Source: an uncultured Prevotellaceae bacterium (GTDB taxonomy: Bacteria > Bacteroidota > Bacteroidia > Bacteroidales > Bacteroidaceae). Taken from it: a stretch of DNA of 64,000 bases. Shown here one piece after another: positions 55,401-63,867 of this stretch. The DNA lies in assembly GCA_900316685.1 (NCBI GenBank), contig ONDS01000005.1:89349-153348 (forward strand). Direction: 5' to 3'. The position numbers and the translations under genes were made by a program. Position 1 is the first letter of the stretch. Every line of letters begins with the position of its first letter. The notes under the pieces were generated by a model. That model worked only from the letters and a program-made list of their open reading frames with translations, was not told the origin of the DNA and ran no database searches.

Positions 55401-58120
55401 ATCATCCGGGCATCTGCGGGTTGTCCGTCGGGATGGGTGAGCCTCAACCGCCAGGTCTCTTCCGTGCCAGGCACCAACTGGTCGCGGAAGGTGGACCATT
55501 GGGCCGTAAGACGTTTATCTGGTTTGGGAACTTCGAACTTGGCTTCATCGTAAAACAATATGCCGTCCTTGTACCAAGAATAAAGGATGGTGATGCCATC
55601 GCCGTATTCTTCGCGATAATGGAAATCCTGCCTGACGATGCTGTCGCTCAGATGGAGCTGTCCGCGTTGCAACAAGCTGTCGGCGTTGAATACCGAATAG
55701 AAGATATTGACGTCATGAGCCGAACTGCCTATCCACACACTGCAGGGTTGACGACCGCTCTGATCGAAGGTTTTGCCGGATGTGTCGAACCAATTGTCGG
55801 TAACCACACAGGGACGGGTGTCCTGGCGGTCGTAGACGGTGAAGTGCTGTTGGAGCGTGTCACCCTCATGGATGAGTGTCAGAACATGACTGCCAGTAGG
55901 CAGGTGGGGAGCCTTGAAGACACAGCTGTCGCCGGGTTTGCCATCGAGCAGATGGTGGATGGGCACCTGCACCTCCTTGCCACAGAAGTTAGTGGCGCTG
56001 ACAAAGAAAGAGAAGTCCTGCAAGTCTGCCCGTTCAAAAATCTTGCCGTCGACGTTGCTATGCAGGCGCAACCCTTTCTCCGTGAAATGGAAATGTTTCT
56101 CCACATCATGGCTCTCTCCCTTGTCGTCGGTCACATTAGCATGGATCTCGGTCATGAAGACATCATCCTTTCTTGTAAGGTAAGGATTCCGACTGGAGAT
56201 AGGTAGATGGAGGATGAACTGCCCCTGCGCATCGGTAGCGAGTGTGTCGGCCACTGTGCGGAGCATACGCTGCCAATCGCGCATGCTCTTGATCTGAGCC
56301 GACCAAGCCACGGTGGCCTGGCGCAGCGGTTCGCCGGTAATGGAGATGGCACGCCCCTTCAGGTGCAAGGTGTCGCCGATGCGCACCAAGTCGTGATTGT
56401 CGTCGATGGTCACCCTGAACGTGGGTCGCTTGTACTCTTCCACCTTGATGGTGCACTCGGGCCTTCCCGCCAAATTGTATTTCAGACGGGAGCGTTTCTC
56501 TGACGTGGTGAAATGATAGTTACCCAAAGGTGACATCTGGGACAGTTGATGGTTGATATGGGCGGTTCCGAAATCGTCGGTGGTCACCACGAGCGAGTCC
56601 ACCTCTCTCCGTTGCGGATTCTCAAGGCTGATGACGAAGGTTTGTCCTCTGATGGCATGGATGTCGCACCCTTTCTTCTGGTAGGCTACCAGCGCGAGGT
56701 GTACGGTCTGTCCCGGACGGTAGATGCTTCTGTCGGTCATCAGTTCAGCCACAATCTGTTCGGCATCATCACCCGTGCTATCGAAATGGCTTAATTCCCC
56801 AAGAGAGAACAAAGGCAGAGCAGTATCGCCCTCGGTAAAGACGAGACCGTCCACCATGTCGTCCATCACGATGTTTCCCTGCCCGTCCATCGCCACGGGT
56901 TCTCCATCCTCTTCCATGAAGTAAGCATTCTTCAGTGGCTCACCGCTGATGGCATCAACCGCCGTGATGAGACAGGAGTCGTTGGGCAACGCTGTGATGA
57001 GGGCACGCACATCGCTCACCATCAGTAGGTGCCGCAGAGGTTCTGAGGCTGGAGATGTTTTCGGCTTCACCTCTAATATATAGATGCCCACGGGTAGAGG
57101 TCCGACACTGACAGTTTGGCTGACGAGGGCTAACATGGAATCGTTGGTCTGTGTCAGTTCTTGCCGCTGGGATTTCACCTCGCTCAGACTATATTTCCTC
57201 TTTAACTTCTTGAATGTTTTTCCGTCCACTTCCCTATACGTACTGTATATCAGTCCACTATTCCGATCTTCTGTCAAATCACGGTTGGTGATGTTGGTGC
57301 GATAGATACTCAGGGTTGCCTCATTCACGTTCTTATGCTGATAGAGCAGCTGGATGGTGTCTTGCGACGTGTAGAGGTAGGAAGGGGCTTCTATGCGGGT
57401 ACTCGGCTGCGTCAGTTGACCGTAGGCGTTGACGAGCTGGGCGATGCGTTTGTAACGGCGGTATTTGTCGATGTTGGTTTTCAGGAAAGACTGTTTTTCC
57501 GTATCCGACACATCGCGGGCTTTTTCCATGAATGTGTAGCGCTCTATGGCCAGTTCGGCGGCTAAGTCAAGGTCGCCGTAAACGGCCATCAAAGAGTCGA
57601 GTGTGTGGAGGTAAGTGGAACCGGCTGTCTGCCGTGATTCTCGGTCGGGGCGTAGCCGTAGCGATTCAAGGGCGCAGAGCAGGGAGGCTTCACGGTTGCC
57701 GTGACGCTCGTAATAGTCGTGCAACAACTTGTATTCACCAAGTTCATAACCTATCACACTAAGCATATCATCATGGAAATATTTGCCCATGGGCATTCTC
57801 TTCACCAGTGTGGAATGGTCCTTGGCACGTGCCTGTGCCAAGAGATCCAGATCGCTGAGAGCCAGGTCGTGGTAAATGTGACTCAGACTGTCGGTCGTCT
57901 GCAACGAGAGCAACGTCTGTAAAACGGCGGCTTCCACTCGGTTGCTCGCACGAAGTGTTTGTTCTCGCTGCATGAAACGGGCTAAAAGGGCATCCACGCT
58001 GTCGGCAGACACCTTCGCTTTCTCACCCAACTCGGTATAATCGATAGACTGTGCTCTTGTGCTGAACGAAAAGCACATCAACACGATAGTGAAAAAACTT
58101 TTGAGGGCGATTCTTTTCAT
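52436..58120 (-). CDS. Alpha-2-macroglobulin-like protein with inserted carboxypeptidase-regulatory and TonB-plug domains
   Basis: The 1894-aa protein has a signal peptide. Macroglobulin domains include the MG2 landmark TDRSIYRPGQTVHLALVAY (about residue 460). In the middle, at about 975, lies a carboxypeptidase D regulatory-like repeat (VSGRVCDATGEPLIGVSV...GGTVTDLDGHYSL), followed (about 1035-1120) by a SusC-type plug (VVVVGYG, RVRGTAS, PIYVVDGVVV, YGARAAAGVVVITT). The A2M central domain (SETAFFYPTLRTDANG) and thioester-type alpha/alpha region follow. The thioester CxEQ is absent (HPVDECSICQ). It probably lies in the periplasm or outer membrane as a protease trap or surface scaffold. Which partner the plug contacts is unknown. 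Confidence 0.82.
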   Translation of the reverse strand: MKRIALKSFFTIVLMCFSFSTRAQSIDYTELGEKAKVSADSVDALLARFMQREQTLRASNRVEAAVLQTLLSLQTTDSLSHIYHDLALSDLDLLAQARAKDHSTLVKRMPMGKYFHDDMLSVIGYELGEYKLLHDYYERHGNREASLLCALESLRLRPDRESRQTAGSTYLHTLDSLMAVYGDLDLAAELAIERYTFMEKARDVSDTEKQSFLKTNIDKYRRYKRIAQLVNAYGQLTQPSTRIEAPSYLYTSQDTIQLLYQHKNVNEATLSIYRTNITNRDLTEDRNSGLIYSTYREVDGKTFKKLKRKYSLSEVKSQRQELTQTNDSMLALVSQTVSVGPLPVGIYILEVKPKTSPASEPLRHLLMVSDVRALITALPNDSCLITAVDAISGEPLKNAYFMEEDGEPVAMDGQGNIVMDDMVDGLVFTEGDTALPLFSLGELSHFDSTGDDAEQIVAELMTDRSIYRPGQTVHLALVAYQKKGCDIHAIRGQTFVISLENPQRREVDSLVVTTDDFGTAHINHQLSQMSPLGNYHFTTSEKRSRLKYNLAGRPECTIKVEEYKRPTFRVTIDDNHDLVRIGDTLHLKGRAISITGEPLRQATVAWSAQIKSMRDWQRMLRTVADTLATDAQGQFILHLPISSRNPYLTRKDDVFMTEIHANVTDDKGESHDVEKHFHFTEKGLRLHSNVDGKIFERADLQDFSFFVSATNFCGKEVQVPIHHLLDGKPGDSCVFKAPHLPTGSHVLTLIHEGDTLQQHFTVYDRQDTRPCVVTDNWFDTSGKTFDQSGRQPCSVWIGSSAHDVNIFYSVFNADSLLQRGQLHLSDSIVRQDFHYREEYGDGITILYSWYKDGILFYDEAKFEVPKPDKRLTAQWSTFRDQLVPGTEETWRLRLTHPDGQPADARMIATLYDQSLDELYPHRWSWHPQLTHRMADIDVYQPRKYLHTFEIPKLKRQPVEELQMSWLNFGVGNMGMSVPVSGRVCDATGEPLIGVSVMLAGSRGGTVTDLDGHYSLMAPAGGQLTFAYIGYTTKRLRVIAQTLNVMMEDDSAALDEVVVVGYGVSKKSFMTGRVNGVAVDNNTSIRVRGTASVDEDSSPIYVVDGVVVEGQPDIPASSIISMEVLKGSDAVGIYGARAAAGVVVITTNQHPLATSPAGQPTPLSVAMRENLSETAFFYPTLRTDANGEIRIDFTLPESVTSWRFLGSAHTREMDHTIIETSTVARKELMVLPNMPRFLRTNDKGTISSRVSNTSGKTLRGTGTLQLVDPETDRIVYTVSQPFSVKADSTATLSFCYTPGEQTPTLLACKVGVSADGMSDGEQHYLPILPATEPQMRTLPFTLHTSQRTTLNAKALFPKGSGDRRLILEYTNHPAWLLIQALHEYAHPVDECSICQAMALFSQKVSTTLLDQPEVKGVVEKWGAEKDSTKTLLSSLKRNDELKNILLEETPWMVAADKETDQKHQLVELLDYTAMNKKQNKALAALITMQHDDGSWSWFPGMSGSSLITRSVAELLVRRNVLCGKQPDTQIMLDKAFDFIARDGAGLHYLYLCALDGRNPADSLRREVKRELKALRRDAKNNDITDIYLAAVKAIVLNAFHEKGADQLLDQILALTVHHPERGRYFDSYLAPYSWCDYKIPTQVMVIEALQRIRPTDRQTIDEMRQWLLQEKRTQYWVTSIQSANAIYAYLNGNMESLSATDMPRIDINGQSLDTSSATSVLGYLKTCVDQEQIGDVSIDKQGKQTAWGALYALYTQRSSEVKASGSDLTVKREIIASHKGQLRVGDKVRVRITLTAARDLDFVQVNDRRAACLEPVEALSGYSYGCYVNNRDCTTQYFITKLSKGTHVLEKEYFVDREGSYRSGTITAQCAYAPEYSAIGEDYGLVVNAHLMSPK

Positions 58121-58147
58121 AGACTTTATCTTTTATCACGGCATCGG

Positions 58148-58155
58148 CAAAGGTA
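58148..58155 (-). promoter_or_regulatory. Promoter -7 element of the macroglobulin-like gene
   Basis: Minus-strand TACCTTTG about 28 nt before the start codon at 58120. Confidence 0.65.
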
Positions 58156-58233
58156 AACAAAAGCAAGAGAAAAACCAAATTTTATTTGGTCTTTTATGAA
58201 AGGTGTCAACCTCTTTGAATCCATTCCTAATCA

Positions 58234-58295
58234 TGACAAAATGTTCTTTCCTTATGTCAAAATGGCAGTTCGCCTGTCTGGGCATGATTGTTGAA
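58234..58295 (+). promoter_or_regulatory. Putative stress-type control region of clpB
   Basis: TGACAAAATG at 58234-58243 and TGTCAAAATG at 58255-58264 are spaced 21 bp (two helical turns). They are followed by CTGGGCATGATTGTTGA, which partly resembles a sigma-54 -24/-12 promoter (GG-N10-GA in place of GC). No TAnnTTTG is seen before clpB. Confidence 0.4.
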
Positions 58296-58350
58296 ATGAT
58301 GAATGGTGAATAACAAATCGGAATAACAAACAAAGAAAGGAGACTACATA

Positions 58351-60945
58351 ATGACACTCGACAAATTTACCATCAAGGCGCAAGAGGCAGTGCAGGAAGC
58401 ACTCAACAGCGCGGAGCGTAATGGCCAACAGGCCATTGAACCCATCCATCTACTCAAGGGTATTCTACAGAAAGGACGCGACGTGGTGAACTTCGTGTTC
58501 CAGAAAACGGGTCTCAACCTGCAACAGATCGAGACGGTGACCGACCAGGCCATCGCTCACCTGCCACGTGTGCAGGGGGGCGGACAACCGTACTTCTCCA
58601 ACGAGGGCAACCAGGTGATACAACGCACACTCGACATCTCGCAGAAGATGGGCGACGAATATGTGTCCATCGAACCTTTGCTGTTGGCTTTGTTGGAAGT
58701 GAACAGCACGGCAAGCCGCATACTCAAGGATGCAGGACTGACCAAGGCTGATGCGCAGAAGGCCATCGACGAACTGCGCAAGGGCAACAAGGTGAACACC
58801 GCCTCGGGCGACGAAAACTATCAGGCGCTCGAAAAATACGCTAAAAACCTCATCGAGGATGCGCGGGCGGGCAAACTCGACCCTGTGATAGGACGCGACG
58901 ACGAGATACGTCGGTTGCTGCAGATCCTCTCGCGACGCACCAAGAACAATCCTATCCTCATCGGTGAACCGGGAACGGGCAAGACGGCTATCGTCGAGGG
59001 ACTGGCACAGCGTATCGTGCGTGGCGACGTGCCCGAGAACCTCAAGAACAAACAGCTATACACGCTCGATATGGGTCTGCTCATCGCAGGTGCCAAATAC
59101 AAGGGTGAGTTCGAGGAACGACTCAAGAGCGTCATCCAGGAGGTGACGAAGAGCGAGGGCGGCATCATTCTCTTCATCGACGAGATCCACACGCTGGTGG
59201 GTGCCGGCGGTGGCGAGGGGGCCATGGATGCCGCCAACATCCTCAAACCGGCCTTGGCGCGTGGCGAACTGAGGGCTATCGGTGCCACCACACTCAATGA
59301 ATACCAGAAATATTTCGAAAAGGACAAGGCCCTCGAACGACGTTTCCAGACGGTGATGGTCGATGAGCCGGATGAGCTGAGCGCCATCTCCATACTGCGT
59401 GGCCTGAAGGAACGTTACGAAAACCACCACAAGGTGCGTATACAGGATGATGCGTGCATCGCCGCCGTACAACTCTCCGAACGCTATATCAGCGAACGGT
59501 TCCTGCCCGACAAGGCCATCGACCTGATGGACGAGGCGGCGGCCAAACTGCGTATGGAGCACGACTCGGTGCCCGAGGAACTCGACGAGATAACCCGTAG
59601 GCGGGCGCAATTAGAGATAGAGCGCGAGGCCATCAAACGCGAACAGGACCAAGAGGCCAAACTGGCGCAACTCGACAAGGAGATAGCCGAACTGAAGGAC
59701 CAGGAGCAGTCGTTCCGCGCCCGCTGGGAAGGCGAACGGGGCATCATCAACCATATCCAACAGAACAAGCAGGAGATGGAGCAGTTGCGCTTCGAGGCCG
59801 AACGGGCCGAACGTGAAGGCAACTATGGCAGGGTGGCGGAGATACGCTATGGCAAGTTGCAGGCCCTGACCGACGAGATAGACCGCTTGCAGAAGCAACT
59901 GCACGAATCGCAGGAGGGCGAGGCCATGGTGCGTGAGGAGGTGACAGCCGACGATATCGCCGAGGTGGTGAGCCGTTGGACGGGCATTCCCGTGCAGCGC
60001 ATGATGCAGAGCGAACGCGAGAAACTGCTCCACTTAGAGGAGGAGCTCCATAAGAGGGTGGTAGGCCAGGATGAAGCCATCGAGGCGGTGGCGGATGCCG
60101 TGCGACGCTCGCGGGCGGGACTGCAAGACCCCAAACGACCCATCGCGTCGTTTATCTTCCTCGGTACCACGGGCGTGGGTAAGACGGAACTGGCGAAGGC
60201 TTTGGCTGAATACCTGTTCAACGACGAGAGCATGATGACGCGTATCGACATGAGCGAGTATCAGGAGAAGCATACGGTGAGCCGGCTTATCGGAGCCCCT
60301 CCGGGATATGTGGGCTACGACGAGGGCGGACAGCTCACCGAGGCGGTCAGGAGAAAACCCTACAGCGTGGTGCTCTTCGACGAGATAGAAAAGGCGCATC
60401 CCGATGTGTTCAATATTCTGCTCCAGGTGCTCGACGACGGACGGTTGACGGACAACAAGGGCCGCACGGCCAACTTCAAGAACACCATCATCATCATGAC
60501 GTCGAACCTGGGCGGACAGCTCATCCGTGAGTTCATCGAACAGAGGGGCGGCTCGCTGACGCCGGAACAGACGGCAACGCTCAACAACCAGTTGATGACG
60601 ATGCTCAAGCAGACCATAAGGCCGGAATTCCTCAACCGTATTGACGAGACCATCATGTTCCTGCCGCTCAACAAGACACAGATAGCCGATGTGGTGCGCC
60701 TCCAACTCAATGGGGTGAAGAAGATGCTGCAAACTCAGGGCTTCTCGCTCGATGCTACACCGCAAGCCATCGACTTCCTGGCCGAGGAGGGCTACGATCC
60801 GGAGTTCGGCGCACGACCGGTGAAAAGGGCCATACAGCGGCTTGTGCTCAACGAGTTGTCGAAACGCTTGCTCGCCGGTGAGGTAGACGCCGACAAGCCC
60901 ATCATCATCGACAGCTTCGGCGAAGGACTGGTGTTCCGCAATTAA
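58351..60945 (+). CDS. clpB: ATP-dependent disaggregase ClpB
   Basis: The 864-aa protein has the full ClpB layout: N-domain (about 1-145), NBD1 with Walker A GEPGTGKT (residue 205 onward) and Walker B-type LFIDEIHTLVGAGGGEGAMDAANILKP segment (partial), and a coiled-coil middle domain (about 410-530). NBD2 has Walker A GTTGVGKT (about 605-612), an LFDEIEKAHPDVFN region and a C-terminal D2-small domain. The IGL/IGF ClpP-binding loop is absent, as expected for ClpB. With DnaK it rescues aggregated proteins after heat stress. The start is the first ATG after GGAGACTACATA. It is followed by a very long hairpin terminator. Confidence 0.97.
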   Translation: MTLDKFTIKAQEAVQEALNSAERNGQQAIEPIHLLKGILQKGRDVVNFVFQKTGLNLQQIETVTDQAIAHLPRVQGGGQPYFSNEGNQVIQRTLDISQKMGDEYVSIEPLLLALLEVNSTASRILKDAGLTKADAQKAIDELRKGNKVNTASGDENYQALEKYAKNLIEDARAGKLDPVIGRDDEIRRLLQILSRRTKNNPILIGEPGTGKTAIVEGLAQRIVRGDVPENLKNKQLYTLDMGLLIAGAKYKGEFEERLKSVIQEVTKSEGGIILFIDEIHTLVGAGGGEGAMDAANILKPALARGELRAIGATTLNEYQKYFEKDKALERRFQTVMVDEPDELSAISILRGLKERYENHHKVRIQDDACIAAVQLSERYISERFLPDKAIDLMDEAAAKLRMEHDSVPEELDEITRRRAQLEIEREAIKREQDQEAKLAQLDKEIAELKDQEQSFRARWEGERGIINHIQQNKQEMEQLRFEAERAEREGNYGRVAEIRYGKLQALTDEIDRLQKQLHESQEGEAMVREEVTADDIAEVVSRWTGIPVQRMMQSEREKLLHLEEELHKRVVGQDEAIEAVADAVRRSRAGLQDPKRPIASFIFLGTTGVGKTELAKALAEYLFNDESMMTRIDMSEYQEKHTVSRLIGAPPGYVGYDEGGQLTEAVRRKPYSVVLFDEIEKAHPDVFNILLQVLDDGRLTDNKGRTANFKNTIIIMTSNLGGQLIREFIEQRGGSLTPEQTATLNNQLMTMLKQTIRPEFLNRIDETIMFLPLNKTQIADVVRLQLNGVKKMLQTQGFSLDATPQAIDFLAEEGYDPEFGARPVKRAIQRLVLNELSKRLLAGEVDADKPIIIDSFGEGLVFRN

Positions 60946-61001
60946 CGCCATCTATCCATCACCTTTTCAGTGCGTCTCCGTGTTTTCCGAGAGACACCTT
61001 T

Positions 61002-61073
61002 TCTGCGCATCTCTGCGCCTTCTGCGAGACAATAACCGCTCGCAGAATCCGCGGAGAGGCGCAGATTTTTTTT
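61002..61073 (+). terminator. Long imperfect hairpin terminator after clpB
   Basis: Arms TCTGCGC...TCTGCGAG and CTCGCAGA...GCGCAGA form a stem of about 26 bp with small bulges around a nine-base loop, then eight T. Confidence 0.9.
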
Positions 61074-61120
61074 GTATTGCAAATTTTACGAAAAAAAGTC
61101 CTCCTTTCCCTTTTTTTCAT

Positions 61121-61128
61121 TACTTTTG
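61121..61128 (+). promoter_or_regulatory. Promoter -7 element of the protease gene
   Basis: TACTTTTG about 23 nt before the start codon, inside a TTACTTTTGCAAAAAGTAA palindrome. Confidence 0.65.
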
Positions 61129-61150
61129 CAAAAAGTAATAACGATCTATC

Positions 61151-62557
61151 ATGTTCAACAGACATTTACTCATCTTACTGCTCCTCATTTGTGCTTGCTC
61201 CCTGCCCACGACAACATGGGCTTACCAAGCCCCGGAAGGATATCCATGGGGCAAATGCTTCATGTATCGTATCTATCTGAAAGACAAGGTGCTGACGGAG
61301 TATAAACTCAACAAGCCTGAACGATTCCTCTCAAAAAAAGCACTCGAAAGAAGGAAGAGACAACGCCTCGAAGTCGACTCTACCGACCTGCCCATACCGC
61401 GCTCATATCTGCGGCAGATAGAAGCGCAAGGGGTGAAGGTGATGAGCCAAAGCAAGTGGAACAACACCGTGGTGGTACGTGTGGCTAACCATCAGCAGAT
61501 GGAACAGGTGAGGGCGTTGTCCTTCGTCGACCGTATCCTCAAGGTGTGGTCGTCGCCCGACTCGCTCAAGATGGAACACCGCACGAAATATGCCGATGCG
61601 TTCGCCGAATCGAACCGCAACGAAGGACATTACTATGGTGCGGCGGGGGCGCAGATAGGACTGCTCAACGGCAAACCGCTGCACGATGCGGGATTCAAGG
61701 GCGAAGGGATGACCATCGCCATTCTCGATGGGGGATTCAAGAACGCCGACCGCATACCGATGCTCAAGAACATCAGCATACTGGGGTATCGCGACTTTGT
61801 AGCAACACCCTGCGAATCGATATTCGCCGAGACGGAACATGGCACCATGGTGCTCTCGACCATGGGCATGAACAAACCGGAATATTTCGTGGGCACGGCA
61901 CCCAAGGCGGACTACTGGCTCATCCGCTCGGAAGACTCCGCCTCGGAGACACTTGTCGAGGAGGACTACTGGGCGGCGGCGGTGGAGTTCGCCGACAGCG
62001 TGGGCGTGGATGTCATCAACAGTTCGCTGGGATACCAGGACTTCGACGAGGCGGAAATGGACCATGGCTATCATGAACTCGACGGACGGACGGCGCTTAT
62101 CTCGCGCACGGCGTCGATGCTGGCGCATAAAGGCATTATACACGTCAACAGCGCGGGCAACGATGGCATGAGCGTGTGGAAGAAGATCAATTTCCCCGCC
62201 GACGCACACGACATACTGGCGGTGGGAGCGGTCAACATGCTCAAGAACAATGCGGCGTTCAGCAGCGTGGGACCCTCCGACGACGGACGGGTGAAACCCG
62301 ATGTGATGGCATTAGGCAGTCCGGCGGCGGTTGTCAGCGGACGGGGAGAAATCGACTACAATATGGGCACGTCGTTCTCAGCACCTATCGTCGCGGGCAT
62401 GGTGGCTTGCCTCTGGCAGGCGCTACCCGACAAGAATGCCTTCGAGATCATGGACCTCATCCGGCGCAGCGGCAGCAATTTCGAGACACCCAACAATGTG
62501 ATGGGGTATGGCATACCTGATTTCGGAAAGGCATGGAACGAGGGAAAGACGAGATAA
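61151..62557 (+). CDS. Secreted subtilisin-like (S8) serine protease
   Basis: The 468-aa protein has a signal peptide ending at TTTWA and a propeptide-like region (about 25-145). The S8 catalytic domain carries Asp193 (AILDGGF), His230 (EHGTMV), the oxyanion Asn in HVNSAGNDG, and Ser408 (GTSFSAP). It would act in the envelope or outside the cell. Its 3' end overlaps the xseA start by 25 nt, giving translational coupling, although the two functions are unrelated. Bacteroidales genomes often keep this protease next to xseA, as far as I recall. Confidence 0.9.
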   Translation: MFNRHLLILLLLICACSLPTTTWAYQAPEGYPWGKCFMYRIYLKDKVLTEYKLNKPERFLSKKALERRKRQRLEVDSTDLPIPRSYLRQIEAQGVKVMSQSKWNNTVVVRVANHQQMEQVRALSFVDRILKVWSSPDSLKMEHRTKYADAFAESNRNEGHYYGAAGAQIGLLNGKPLHDAGFKGEGMTIAILDGGFKNADRIPMLKNISILGYRDFVATPCESIFAETEHGTMVLSTMGMNKPEYFVGTAPKADYWLIRSEDSASETLVEEDYWAAAVEFADSVGVDVINSSLGYQDFDEAEMDHGYHELDGRTALISRTASMLAHKGIIHVNSAGNDGMSVWKKINFPADAHDILAVGAVNMLKNNAAFSSVGPSDDGRVKPDVMALGSPAAVVSGRGEIDYNMGTSFSAPIVAGMVACLWQALPDKNAFEIMDLIRRSGSNFETPNNVMGYGIPDFGKAWNEGKTR

Positions 62558-63867
62558 GCGCTCGTGGGGCACTCTCGCTCTATGAGCTGAATACGCTGGT
62601 GGCGGAAACCATCGCCACCACGCTCGACCGCGACTTCTGGGTGGTGGCGGAGTTGTCCGACGTGCATGAGCGCGGCGGACATTGCTATATGGACCTCATC
62701 GAAAAGGATGAACGCTCCAACACACCCATAGCCCGGGCGCAGGCGCGGTGCTGGCGCAGCCGATGGATGCTGGTGAAGATGCACTTCGAACGTACCACGC
62801 GACAGCCCTTCGCGGCGGGCATCAAGGTGATGCTCAAGGTCAGGGCGCAATTTCATGAGAACTATGGTTTCTCGTGGATAGTCAGCGATGTCGACCCATC
62901 GTACACTATGGGCGATATGGCTCGCCGCCGTCAGGAGATATTGCGCACACTGCAAGAGGAGGGGGTGATCGACGACAACAAACAACTGCCCATGCCGATG
63001 TTCGCCCAACGCATAGCGGTCATCTCAAGTCAGGGAGCGGCAGGCTACGGCGACTTCCAGCATCAGTTGCTCGCCAATGAGTATGGACTGCGCTTCGTCA
63101 CCACACTCTTCCCCTCCATCATGCAGGGCGAGGGGGTGTCGCAGGGCATCGTGGCGGCGCTCAACGCCATCAACCATCGACTCGACGAGTTCGATGTGGT
63201 GGTCATCATCAGGGGTGGAGGGGCCACCAGCGATCTCAGCGGTTTCGATACGCTCGAACTGGCACGTCATGTGGCCAACTTCCCGTTGCCCATCATCACA
63301 GGCATAGGGCACGACCGCGACGAGTGCGTGCTCGACATCGTGGCGCACCAAAGGGTGAAGACTCCCACGGCGGCGGCCGTCTTCCTGGTGGAGCATCTCA
63401 AAAGGGTGGCGGAGCATATACAGGAATTGCAACAGACCGTCACCAACCGCGTGCGACTGGCCATGGAGCGTGAACGGATGAGATTGCTGCGACTCGGCTC
63501 GCTCATACCGCAAAAGGTGGGCACCACGCTCATGGGCGAACGCAATAGGGTGGGGATGCTGACGGCGCGCATCGACGGGGCGATGAAAAACACCGTCGTC
63601 AACCAACGTCACCGCATACAGATGCTGCATCAGCGACTATGGCCGCTGGCGCAATATCGGCTCTCCGAGGAGCGTCATCGCATTGACATGCTCACGCAGC
63701 GTGTCAAGACCCTCGATCCCGACCTGCCACTCAAAAGGGGCTACAGCATCACCCTCCACAACGGACACGTGCTCCGCGATGCCTCTTCCATCCAACCGGG
63801 CGACATCATCACCACACGTCTCGCTAACGGCACCATAGAATCAACTACGTTGAACATTGAACATTGA
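62533..63867 (+). CDS. xseA: Exodeoxyribonuclease VII large subunit
   Basis: The 444-aa protein has an N-terminal OB-fold (about 10-110; FWVVAELSDVHERGGHCYMDLIEKD in part) and the catalytic core with ISSQGAAGYGDF and VVVIIRGGGATSDLSGFD, ITGIGHDRDECVLD, KTPTAAA. A coiled-coil segment (about 285-400) and the closing PLKRGYSIT...DIITTRL complete it. With XseB it degrades single-stranded DNA. It starts within the protease gene. The small subunit gene xseB, often just downstream, is not recognisable in the remaining 130 bp. Confidence 0.93.
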   Translation: MERGKDEISARGALSLYELNTLVAETIATTLDRDFWVVAELSDVHERGGHCYMDLIEKDERSNTPIARAQARCWRSRWMLVKMHFERTTRQPFAAGIKVMLKVRAQFHENYGFSWIVSDVDPSYTMGDMARRRQEILRTLQEEGVIDDNKQLPMPMFAQRIAVISSQGAAGYGDFQHQLLANEYGLRFVTTLFPSIMQGEGVSQGIVAALNAINHRLDEFDVVVIIRGGGATSDLSGFDTLELARHVANFPLPIITGIGHDRDECVLDIVAHQRVKTPTAAAVFLVEHLKRVAEHIQELQQTVTNRVRLAMERERMRLLRLGSLIPQKVGTTLMGERNRVGMLTARIDGAMKNTVVNQRHRIQMLHQRLWPLAQYRLSEERHRIDMLTQRVKTLDPDLPLKRGYSITLHNGHVLRDASSIQPGDIITTRLANGTIESTTLNIEH

